Assembly: GCF_001513745.1 (NCBI RefSeq)
Contig: NZ_CP013380.1
Location: 2,728,001-2,792,000, forward strand
Length of the DNA: 64,000 bases
Reading direction: 5' to 3'
Source: Burkholderia humptydooensis
Lineage (GTDB): Bacteria > Pseudomonadota > Gammaproteobacteria > Burkholderiales > Burkholderiaceae
The position numbers were made by a program, and so were the translations under genes. Positions 8,487 to 16,599 of the stretch are shown piece after piece (the stretch's first letter is position 1; each line of letters begins with the position of its first letter). Under the pieces are notes generated by a model, which had not been told where the DNA came from, searched no databases, and was given only the letters and a program-made list of their open reading frames with translations.

Positions 8487-8942
8487 TTATTGACTCGCCG
8501 CGGCGCCGCTCGCGGCGGACGCGCCCGACGCGCCGAGCGCGGCCGTCTGGCTCCACTGCTGCAGCTTGCGGCCGGCCGCCTCGAGGCTCGTGCCGGCCGC
8601 GGCGGCCGCCTGCCCGAGCACGGCGGACGCGGCGCCCTGCGCGGCGGCCGACACCGAGCTCGCCGTGACGGGCGGCACGGCGGACGCCGCCGATGCGACG
8701 CCCTGCTTCGCCGCCTGGATCTGCTGATTGACGAAGCTCGCGACCTGATCGAGCTGCCGAGTCGTCTGCTGGGCCGCGTGGGCGGCGGCGCTTGCCGCGT
8801 TGTCGGGCGGCGCGCTCGCCTCCTCCGGCTTCTTGCAGCCGGCAAGCGCGGCGGCGACGGCGGCCGCGAGCGCGACGGCGCGCAGCCGGCGGCGGCCGGC
8901 GCGGGAGAGATTGGCGGTTGCGTGGGCGATCTCGATCGTCAT
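8487..8942 (-). CDS. Putative Ala-rich lipoprotein, unknown function
   Basis: 151 residues. The N-terminal hydrophobic stretch ends in LAGCKKPEE, a lipobox placing the modified cysteine at about residue 36. The mature part is rich in Ala, Ser and Gln, low in complexity and probably helical (LDQVASFVNQQIQAAKQG). No enzymatic motif is visible. The C terminus is a run of Ala/Ser/Gly. Codon use is host-like. It is probably membrane-anchored in the periplasm. Confidence 0.6.
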   Translation of the reverse strand: MTIEIAHATANLSRAGRRRLRAVALAAAVAAALAGCKKPEEASAPPDNAASAAAHAAQQTTRQLDQVASFVNQQIQAAKQGVASAASAVPPVTASSVSAAAQGAASAVLGQAAAAAGTSLEAAGRKLQQWSQTAALGASGASAASGAAASQ

Positions 8943-9157
8943 GGCGAATGGCGCGGCAAAGCGGCTCCGAGTGGCGAAAGGGCCATGATACGACGCGCCG
9001 GCGCGCCCTCGGCGGCTTCCGGTTCTTTTTTACATGTCGTTGCCGCACCGGTAGCGGCGCGCGCGGCGCTCCGCCCGGACGGCATCCTCCCGCGAAATCC
9101 ACGCTGGCGCGCACGGCGCGAGACGTCCGCCAACCCGTACAAAATCAATTCAAAAAA

Positions 9158-9196
9158 CTTTCATTTATGAAAATTACACTTTCAGCTTGTTTTCAT
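9158..9196 (+). promoter_or_regulatory. Candidate Pho box upstream of the PhoX gene
   Basis: CTTTCAT (9158), CTTTCAG (9179) and TTTTCAT (9190) resemble PhoB half-sites (CTGTCAT). The last two are spaced exactly 11 bp, the PhoB repeat period. The site is 67-105 bp ahead of the phosphatase start in an AT-rich patch. The intergenic stretch 8943-9262 holds nothing else that I can see. Confidence 0.35.
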
Positions 9197-9262
9197 CGCC
9201 GTCCGCCGCGCCCACCGCCGGCGCGCCGTCGATTTCCGTCGCCCACAACAACTGGATTTCCC

Positions 9263-11203
9263 ATGCCCGCGCTGCCCAACCCCTCCCGCCGCCATGCCCT
9301 GAAGATCCTCGCCGGCGCGCCGATGCTGCCGCTCTCCGGCGTCGCGCTCCCCGCCCTGCTGTCCGGCTGCGGCGGCGACGACAACGTCGCCGCCGCGCCG
9401 CCCGCCGCCGGCTTCGCAGCGGCCGCGTTCTCGTCGATGGCCGCGCCGACGCTCGCCGACCCGGCCGCGATGGCGACGACGACCGTCGGCTCGACGCTGT
9501 CGGTCTCGTTTACCGACGGCTCGACGCGCAACTACAAGCTCGCGTACCGGCCATTCTTCGTGACGGGCGATCGCGTGCCCGACGGCAAAGGTGGCACGAT
9601 CCTCGCGGGCGGCTATTACGACGCCAACAACCAGCCGATCATCGATCGCTCGGTTCCGGGCCGGGAGCGCCAGTTCTATTCCGACTGCCCGGACGGCAGC
9701 TCGCTCCTCACGCTCGGGAACGCGAGCGTAGCGGGCGTGAAAGGCAGAACGGTATTCGCCGTCGTGCAGTTCGAATACACGACGCGCGACCTGGCAAGCG
9801 CATCGCAATACGGCCGGCTGCCGTCGCCGATCGCCGTGCTGACGCTCGACCAGGATCCGGCGACGGGCGCGCTCAAGCTCGTCAAGTACCACAACGTCGA
9901 CACGTCGGCCGCGCACGGCCTCTGGATCACGTGCGGCGCGAGCCTGTCGCCGTGGAACACGCACCTGTCGAGCGAGGAGTACGAGCCGGACGCGACAAAG
10001 GCCGCGAGCGACGCTCAATTCAAGGCGTTCAGCAAGAACACGTTCGGCAGCGAGACGGCCGCGAACCCCTATCACTACGGCCATCTGCCGGAAGTCACGG
10101 TGAACCCGGACGGCACGGGCTCGATCCGCAAGCACTACTGCCTCGGCCGGATCTCGCACGAACTCGTGCAGGTGATGCCGGACCAGCGCACGGTGCTGAT
10201 GGGCGACGACGCGACGAACGGCGGCCTCTTCATGTTCATCGCCGACAAGGCGGCCGACCTGTCGGCGGGCACGCTGTACGTCGCGAAATGGACGCAGACG
10301 TCGTCGGCGGGCGCAGGCGCGGCAACGCTCACGTGGATCAATCTCGGCCACGCGACGAGCGCGGAGATCGAGGCGCTCGCGAACCAGTTGAAGGCGGCCG
10401 ACATCATGGACGTCGCGACGAAGGACCCGGGCGACGCGTCGTTTGCGAAGATCAACTTCAGCGGCGCGCCCGGCATGACGAAGGCCGCGGCGTTCCTCGA
10501 GACGCACCGTTATGCCGCATACGCGGGCGGCAGCATGGGCTTCACGAAGCTCGAAGGCACGACGGTCAACGCGAAGGACAAGGTGCTGTATTCGGCGATG
10601 TCGTACATCCAGAAGTCGATGGTTCGCGGCAACGCGGCCGCGTCGCCGGACATCGCGCTCGATCGCGCGATCAACGCGGGCGCGGTGTACGCGCTCAACA
10701 TGCGCGGCGGCCAGCGCGACACGTCGGGCGCCGCGATCGCGAGCGACTGGGTGCCTGTCGACATGAGCGCGCCCGCGGCGCTCGTCGGCGAGGATCTCGC
10801 CGCGGCCGACGCGCTCGGCAACATTGCGCACCCGGACAAGATCGCGAATCCGGACAACCTGAAGTTCTCGGAAAAGCTGCGCACCCTCTTCATCGGCGAG
10901 GATTCGGGGATGCACGTGAACAACTTCCTGTGGGCGTACCACGTCGACACGAAGCAGCTCTCGCGCGTGCTGTCGTGCCCGGCGGGCGCGGAATCGACGG
11001 GCCTGCACGCGGTCGACGAGATCAACGGCTGGACCTACGTGATGAGCAACCTCCAGCACGTCGGCGACTGGGAATCGCCGCTGCACGACAAGGTGAAGGG
11101 CGCGCTCGATCCGCTCGTGCGCGCGAACTACAAGGACCGCTTCGGTGCGAGCGTCGGCTATCTGACGGCAGAGCCCACGGCAATCCAGCTCAAGAAGGCG
11201 TGA
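9263..11203 (+). CDS. phoX: PhoX-type alkaline phosphatase (DUF839 family)
   Basis: 646 residues. The N terminus has a twin-arginine motif (SRRHALK) followed by a hydrophobic stretch and LLSGCGG, so Tat export with a possible lipoprotein anchor is likely. The body matches the DUF839/PhoX beta-propeller family (LPSPIAVLTLDQDPATGALK, WGTHLSSEEYEPD-like region, FIGEDSGMHVNN near the C terminus). These Ca/Fe-dependent enzymes release phosphate from monoesters in the periplasm. The ATG at 9263 was chosen because it directly precedes the Tat signal; the longer open frame upstream is non-coding. A Pho-box-like sequence lies upstream and a strong terminator downstream. Confidence 0.82.
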   Translation: MPALPNPSRRHALKILAGAPMLPLSGVALPALLSGCGGDDNVAAAPPAAGFAAAAFSSMAAPTLADPAAMATTTVGSTLSVSFTDGSTRNYKLAYRPFFVTGDRVPDGKGGTILAGGYYDANNQPIIDRSVPGRERQFYSDCPDGSSLLTLGNASVAGVKGRTVFAVVQFEYTTRDLASASQYGRLPSPIAVLTLDQDPATGALKLVKYHNVDTSAAHGLWITCGASLSPWNTHLSSEEYEPDATKAASDAQFKAFSKNTFGSETAANPYHYGHLPEVTVNPDGTGSIRKHYCLGRISHELVQVMPDQRTVLMGDDATNGGLFMFIADKAADLSAGTLYVAKWTQTSSAGAGAATLTWINLGHATSAEIEALANQLKAADIMDVATKDPGDASFAKINFSGAPGMTKAAAFLETHRYAAYAGGSMGFTKLEGTTVNAKDKVLYSAMSYIQKSMVRGNAAASPDIALDRAINAGAVYALNMRGGQRDTSGAAIASDWVPVDMSAPAALVGEDLAAADALGNIAHPDKIANPDNLKFSEKLRTLFIGEDSGMHVNNFLWAYHVDTKQLSRVLSCPAGAESTGLHAVDEINGWTYVMSNLQHVGDWESPLHDKVKGALDPLVRANYKDRFGASVGYLTAEPTAIQLKKA

Positions 11204-11257
11204 TACCGGATTTTCTTCGTCGTCACGGCTGATTCGCCGGCGCCTGGCGCCGGATTG

Positions 11258-11289
11258 GCGCGATGCCCTCGTGGCGTCGCGCTTTTTTT
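11258..11289 (+). terminator. Rho-independent terminator of phoX
   Basis: A 10-bp stem (GCGCGATGCC / GGCGTCGCGC with one T-G wobble) with loop CTCGT is followed by seven T residues. A second perfect hairpin, CCGGCGCC-T-GGCGCCGG, sits just before it at 11237-11253. Confidence 0.85.
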
Positions 11290-11868
11290 ATGCGCGCTTG
11301 CCGCGCGCCGCCCATTCAATCCCAATATATGGGAACACCCTTCGGGCTGCGAACAGGTATTGGCGCACATCAAAGCTTGCGGGGAAAAAACGGCTGGAAG
11401 GCCATATCCACCGTTGCAGTCGACGCCTCAGGAAATAACAGAGTCTGCAGGAACCCTGAGCGCATCGAGCTACACATCAAGTTTGGCATACACGAAGTCT
11501 GCGGCATCAAGAGCCTGCGGGCGTGCCAAAGGAATAAAAATACAAGGGCACAATGCGAATTGTGTGCATTGCACAACCGGATTCCTCGTCGATGCTACGC
11601 ACGTAATAGGGGCGTAAGACGTAATAGGGGCGTAAGACTGGATCTGGCAAGGCCGCGCAGGTTAAGAGGAATAAGGCGCGCTTGAACACCTTGTCGCCGC
11701 GTCTGCATAGGTACTCGAGACCAATCGATGAGGCCAAGCGCCGGGTAACCAGCGCAACAACGGTGACAAGTCTCTGCATCCGCGTTACGGAGGGCGCCGG
11801 AATAATCCGGCCAAACCCGTATCAACGAGCACCAGCCGTCCACTAGACCGGTGACAATGTCCTCCAAA
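11290..11868. other. Gene-free junction between phoX and the Tn7-like module; IS110 remnant and 18-bp tandem repeat
   Basis: I see no intact gene here. Minus-strand sequence at about 11600-11790 decodes, with frameshifts, to pieces resembling the C-terminal part of an IS110-family transposase (for example LVTRR and KRALFLL). It is related to the relic at 56.8-57.1 kb. An exact tandem duplication of ACGTAATAGGGGCGTAAG occupies 11601-11636. No Tn7-type end (TGT...ACA with repeated TnsB sites) could be identified with confidence, so the left end of the Tn7-like element is unresolved or lost. Confidence 0.5.
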
Positions 11869-13254
11869 TCATGACCCCATGCGAGAATCATGCCACGACT
11901 GGCTGGCAGATAAGAAATTCCGAATCCGGGTCCGCTGCTCTTTCGTAAAATTCTGTGGATGCAAGCCCACAAGTTGAAAAGCATCGTCCAAACTGCCTAT
12001 ACGTTGCCTCGACGCCTGAATGGAAAGCCAGTAAACAACCCTTTCCAGATAGCTCTCCCGCGTCTCCACCAAGTATGCCAAAAGGATCAAAGATTTTCTG
12101 TATCGCCGAGCAGAACTAGGAAATCCCGATTTTTCAAAAATAGCGTTACGTGTCGCACGGACCGGTGGTTCGATTTGCATCAGCGAAAACCATGCCTCGC
12201 GGACACGGGTACATTCTAACCCTATTGCATTGGCCCGATCCGAATGCGACGCCCCACGTTTCTGCCTGTCGTTGAGAATTACGTCACAATTACCACCGGA
12301 CGTATATTTCCGGGCTTTCTCCAAGTTTCTTCGCCCTCCAGGCACGTATGATCCCCGCGATGCGACGAGATGCTCGAGAACCGACTCAGCAGCAAGGAAT
12401 ATAAACGGGTGACGAATTTTACCGTACCGCAGAAATCCTGTACCCCTATATAACCAGTTCTCTATTCTTTGGTCGTCCATTCCAGTCAGGCGGCAATACT
12501 CGGCACCGAAATAAGCCTTCCACTCCGAAATCAAGGTCGCCCGCTTCGTTCTCCCATCATCGCCAACCAACCCTGCATTTTTCAGCAAATCACTATATCT
12601 CCGTGACAACTCGGCACCATCGGTTACCAATCTTCGCTCGGCGCTTCTTTTGGCAACATCTTCAACGGCACGCATCTCGGAAAACGACGCATTCCGCACA
12701 ATAAATTCATCCGCGTCATCTATTAAACCTTTAACAGTCGGATCCATACTCCTTCTTGAGTATTTTTTCTTTGCGATTTTCAGAATGGTCGAATGTATAA
12801 TACACGCACACACCCCCGGCAACTGATGACAAATCCGCCAGTATGGCGTTTGGCCTTTCTCCCTCCACTCAGTCAAACATTCTTCACAGTATCTGAAATT
12901 CTCAATATTCTCGGCTGCCTTGTAACCAGTGAAACGCGGCGAGCCCTTGCCGGTCGGCAGGCGGAGCATATCCTGAAATATCATCTCCCGCATCTGTTGC
13001 GGGGCAAACGCCGTTGCATACAAATACTCGGTGTGCTCTTTTATTATCGCCTCACCGCTCATGGCCCAATAGTCCCGTGTTTGCTCAGCAAGATGAGCAA
13101 TTCCACCTGGCAGCCTCGTAGTGGACCCACACAGGTAGCCGAAGAGTCGCCACCTTAGTTCAATTGTAAATTCAATCCCAACGAATTCCGCATAGCGGCC
13201 TATGTTGCTCCCAATAGTTTCGCCTTCGCTAAGTGGAAACAGCGCAATTGCCAT
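11869..13254 (-). CDS. tniQ: Second TniQ/TnsD-family target-selection protein
   Basis: 461 residues starting MAIALFPLSEGE. The TniQ core shows LPGGIAHLAEQTRDYWAM at 48-65. A zinc site is built from C123, C126, H143, C151 and H154 (FRYCEECL...HQLPGVCACIIH). These residues occupy exactly the same positions as in the upstream paralogue, so the two genes descend from a duplication or share recent ancestry, with strongly diverged C termini. It is about 110 residues shorter and lacks the HTH-like segment of its partner. Its ATG lies 1 base after the partner's stop. It is likely to direct TnsC to a second class of target, but that is inference. Confidence 0.8.
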   Translation of the reverse strand: MAIALFPLSEGETIGSNIGRYAEFVGIEFTIELRWRLFGYLCGSTTRLPGGIAHLAEQTRDYWAMSGEAIIKEHTEYLYATAFAPQQMREMIFQDMLRLPTGKGSPRFTGYKAAENIENFRYCEECLTEWREKGQTPYWRICHQLPGVCACIIHSTILKIAKKKYSRRSMDPTVKGLIDDADEFIVRNASFSEMRAVEDVAKRSAERRLVTDGAELSRRYSDLLKNAGLVGDDGRTKRATLISEWKAYFGAEYCRLTGMDDQRIENWLYRGTGFLRYGKIRHPFIFLAAESVLEHLVASRGSYVPGGRRNLEKARKYTSGGNCDVILNDRQKRGASHSDRANAIGLECTRVREAWFSLMQIEPPVRATRNAIFEKSGFPSSARRYRKSLILLAYLVETRESYLERVVYWLSIQASRQRIGSLDDAFQLVGLHPQNFTKEQRTRIRNFLSASQSWHDSRMGS

Positions 13255-13255
13255 C

Positions 13256-14977
13256 TTATTGCTCCCCGGCGTTAATCATTCGACTCGAAAGAGCCGCATC
13301 ATTGGGTCGCACTTCTACGGAGTTGGCACGCTTCGTCCGCTCGCGAAATTGCCGCCGCGTCTCAACAACCTCCTTGAGTAGCGCACGGCACTTTGGAAGT
13401 TTCTCCAGTTGATTCCTTGTGCCCCTTGGCACATTTGAGACCATCAATATGCTGATTGCGCTTACCCACCTCGGTGGATTTTCTGAACGAATCGCCTCCG
13501 CACTTTCTCGCAATATAGTTACGTACGTGCTGTCGCGAAACGGCCAGTCGACTCTTTGCAAAAACGAACTTGCAACATTTGTGCAGCGGCCATCGAGCCA
13601 TTTCCGGTCGTACCTGAGAAGCGCTCGATAGGTTTTTCTGGCCATCCGGCGGGCCAATGTCAAGGAACCGCAACTTTCTACCGCTTTGAGCCATTCCTGG
13701 CGGCACCGCAAGACTTCAGAGGCGGTACGAGATAGTGGTTGATGACTGGACTCTGAGGAGGCACTTCTGCAAAATCTCCGTACAGTCATCGTACTAACGC
13801 CCAGTTCGACCGCTATCTCTTGAACACACCGTCCTTTTTCCTTCTGCCTGACGGCATAGTCCCGATAGCACTTTCCGTATCGCCAAATCCGATCAACCAT
13901 CGACACCTGTCCGTGCAGATGGAAGCCAAATCTGGTCCCACAGATACATTTGGCGTTGCCGTGAGTATCGCCTTGCCACTCAATGTCCCCACGAAATGCC
14001 CCCGCGTCACGTTCCAGTGCATTACAGGGGCATTCGATAGTAAATTTCCCCGAAAGACGGCACTTGTTTACGTTCGTTGAATTGAAGAACTGCTGCAAGA
14101 GCACGTGTGCGATAGTCGGCGCGGCGGCTTGCCCCTGACAGATCAGCGGCACAAGCCAGTCACGCGCCTCTTGCCCAGTTCTGAACAGGCCAAGCCAACG
14201 AAGATAGGACTCCCCAAAATGCTCGACTATGTTGGCTGACAACTCGTCCAGCCGGCAATTCCCGCTGCGATACGTGTAGCCCCTCTCTTCAAGGCTATGC
14301 CTATATCGAACGCGCATATTGAAAAAAACCGAAGGCGCAGCATGCATCAGTACTTCTTCAGACTTCCTCGTCACCCCGACAATTGCCTCCATTCTCGATG
14401 GTTCCATCAAATCGAGCGCAATCGTCGCGCCGTCATTAAAAGCATTGGCTAGCCTGCTCGCACCATCAACATGGAGTGTAGATACACGAAGATCTGAGTT
14501 AGTCAGCAACGTCATATGCTTCGCGCACACAGCGACGCCTGGTAGTTGATGAACCCTCCTGAAGTAGGGCTTATGTCCATTTTCCATATCGCTTCGGACG
14601 CATTGTCGACAGTACCGGAGTGTTTCCGGGGTTGAATAACGCCCGAATCCAAGCCCACTCCGGTTCCGAATTCGGCCAGAATACTGAGTCATGGTCGTGA
14701 GAACATTCAGCGAAATGCGAGGCGAACTGCTAGCGACGTAATACGGCATTAACGTCAATTTTTGCGCGATTTCCGTCGCCGTCATGCTCCAATAGTCGGA
14801 CGTCTGGTCGCTGAGTCTTTGCAGTCCCCCCGGCATCGCCACAAGCGACGTCACCTGGCAACCAAGCAATGATCGCAAGAATCGCTTACGGTGAGCAACC
14901 TTTTCGTCCGCCAGATATTCGACGATGAGCGTACCCAGCAATTCGTCGGCATATGGCCGTCTTAACGCAATTGCCAT
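13256..14977 (-). CDS. tnsD: TnsD/TniQ-family target-selection protein
   Basis: 573 residues from the ATG at 14977, chosen for the strong purine-rich GGAGGGGAGG just upstream; the longer frame to 15034 lacks this. MAIALRRPYADELLG and LPGG/SDQTSDYWSM-type segments mark a TniQ domain. C123, C126, H143, C151 and H154 form the family zinc site. A downstream CxC/CxC-like cluster (FTIECPCNAL, KCICGTRF) and a helix-turn-helix-like stretch (VQEIAVELGVSTMTVRRFCR) suggest sequence-specific DNA binding, as for TnsD at its attachment site. The length resembles Tn7 TnsD. Confidence 0.85.
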   Translation of the reverse strand: MAIALRRPYADELLGTLIVEYLADEKVAHRKRFLRSLLGCQVTSLVAMPGGLQRLSDQTSDYWSMTATEIAQKLTLMPYYVASSSPRISLNVLTTMTQYSGRIRNRSGLGFGRYSTPETLRYCRQCVRSDMENGHKPYFRRVHQLPGVAVCAKHMTLLTNSDLRVSTLHVDGASRLANAFNDGATIALDLMEPSRMEAIVGVTRKSEEVLMHAAPSVFFNMRVRYRHSLEERGYTYRSGNCRLDELSANIVEHFGESYLRWLGLFRTGQEARDWLVPLICQGQAAAPTIAHVLLQQFFNSTNVNKCRLSGKFTIECPCNALERDAGAFRGDIEWQGDTHGNAKCICGTRFGFHLHGQVSMVDRIWRYGKCYRDYAVRQKEKGRCVQEIAVELGVSTMTVRRFCRSASSESSHQPLSRTASEVLRCRQEWLKAVESCGSLTLARRMARKTYRALLRYDRKWLDGRCTNVASSFLQRVDWPFRDSTYVTILRESAEAIRSENPPRWVSAISILMVSNVPRGTRNQLEKLPKCRALLKEVVETRRQFRERTKRANSVEVRPNDAALSSRMINAGEQ

Positions 14978-15048
14978 CCTCCCCTCCGCTTCCATATGCC
15001 GTTTTTGCTTGTCCCGGCTACCAGGCCGCCACAAATATCACGTGTGTC

Positions 15049-16590
15049 CTATCGCGCCGTTTCCCTCTTCCTTTCACACTGCCTTATCGAGGTTCGCTGC
15101 AACTTCTTTCCGTAGTAGCGTCTTGCCGCTTCGCCACTCAACTCCTCACTCGATGCGGAAGGGAACTCCTTCTGCACCTCGTCGACAAGCGAAAGCGCGA
15201 TGCCCTCAGGAACACCAAGCAACAGTAATCTTGACGTGGCGTCGATAGCAAACTCCGCTTTGTCGTGTTCCATCGCAGTCAGTTGATACTTGTGGCGCTG
15301 CGCTTCCGACTCCATGGATTCCTTCACATCCTTGACCATGTCACCCAGTAGATCATCGTATTGAACCATTCGGGCCTTATCTCCAGAACGGATCGCAGCC
15401 AGGAGCGGCCTCAAATATCCCATCTTCTCGTCAAATGTATCGCGGAGAATCTGTCTCGAAAGTGTCTCGACACCGGTGTAAATCGCGTTGTACTGGGCGA
15501 GCTGGTAGAGGGGGATTGCAATTCCCGGCAGTCCTAGCGTTAGCGTATATAGATACCGGCGAACGCTTGCAGACAGTGGGGCCGCGTTCGCCAGCCATTG
15601 GTATTTCTCCAACTGATCACAGAAACGACTCCAGTCCCGCGCATCTTTCATGCCGTTCCAGTTGATCACACCCAAACTGGTGACGCGTCGCACGGACCGC
15701 AGAGTCTTGCGAAAGAGCCCGGCGGCCTTTGGCGTCCCACTCACGATGACCGGTATTCCAACGTTGGCGAGATTGACAAAAAATTCGAAAAGCGGATCGT
15801 TCCTTACCACCGCATGCAGTGCATTCTGGATCTCATCGAGCACAATGAGCCCAGTGTAGTGGCGGCGCGAAACGCGATGCAGTTTGTTCGCGTAATCTGC
15901 CACTGTCGCGCCGGTACGAAGTTCGCTCAAATAGTCCGTGCCAAGCAAGTCATCATACTTGAGCAACAGCAGCTTGATAGTGTCCTTTAGGCTTGCGCTA
16001 GGAGGGCAGTCAATCTTGATCCACACTACCTGATTGATGCCATACCTACTATGGTGGACCACTTGCGGCAGCAACCTCAATGCCGCTTCTAACGCAGTAG
16101 TTTTTCCGGATCCTGACAGTCCAAAAATTCCAGCACAATATGCATGAGACTGCTTGTGTGGATACATGGCGACAAGCGTGCCGTTCTGCGCACATTTGTA
16201 TCTTTCGAAAAATTCCAGGTCGCTGCCATCGGACACTCGCTCATTAACGTAGTGTTGACGTATGATCAATTGCACAATACTGGTAATTTCAAGATGAGCA
16301 GGCAACGGAACTACCAAACGAGACAGACGACCAATTATATTCAGGCGATATTCCTCAGATCGCGAGCGTTCCGCCGCAGAGTAGGCGACTGGAACGCCGA
16401 GCGCACGCATAATCGATTTACTATCCCACAACGGTCCCAATACGGTAATAAGCGGGTGGTCCTTGTACTCCTGCGGCAGGTCACCTTGATAGTATTGCGC
16501 CTCCACAGCCCGCTCGCATTGCCTCACCGGCGTCTGCCAGGCGTGTATTCGATCCGTTGTCGTCTTCTTTCGTAAGGTCGTGGCACTCAC
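15049..16590 (-). CDS. tnsC: TnsC-like AAA ATPase, transposition regulator
   Basis: 513 residues starting at a GTG (16590) behind AGGAG, shortly after the tnsB stop. Walker A GLSGSGKTT at 157-165 and Walker B with LIVLDE at 248-253 are intact, followed by the sensor-like SGTPKAAGLF. TnsC polymerises on target DNA chosen by TniQ proteins and activates TnsA/TnsB. The N-terminal 120 residues (ITVLGPLWDS) match the TnsC/TniB architecture. GC is about 50%, lower than in host genes. Confidence 0.88.
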   Translation of the reverse strand: MSATTLRKKTTTDRIHAWQTPVRQCERAVEAQYYQGDLPQEYKDHPLITVLGPLWDSKSIMRALGVPVAYSAAERSRSEEYRLNIIGRLSRLVVPLPAHLEITSIVQLIIRQHYVNERVSDGSDLEFFERYKCAQNGTLVAMYPHKQSHAYCAGIFGLSGSGKTTALEAALRLLPQVVHHSRYGINQVVWIKIDCPPSASLKDTIKLLLLKYDDLLGTDYLSELRTGATVADYANKLHRVSRRHYTGLIVLDEIQNALHAVVRNDPLFEFFVNLANVGIPVIVSGTPKAAGLFRKTLRSVRRVTSLGVINWNGMKDARDWSRFCDQLEKYQWLANAAPLSASVRRYLYTLTLGLPGIAIPLYQLAQYNAIYTGVETLSRQILRDTFDEKMGYLRPLLAAIRSGDKARMVQYDDLLGDMVKDVKESMESEAQRHKYQLTAMEHDKAEFAIDATSRLLLLGVPEGIALSLVDEVQKEFPSASSEELSGEAARRYYGKKLQRTSIRQCERKRETAR

Positions 16591-16599
16591 GTTGTGCTC

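Noticed and set aside
11366..11520. Three CATCAA-GCTTGCGG-like motifs as possible TnsB binding sites at the left end
   Set aside because: Irregular spacing (107 and 30 bp), poor mutual similarity, and no inverted counterpart near 19.9-20.1 kb.
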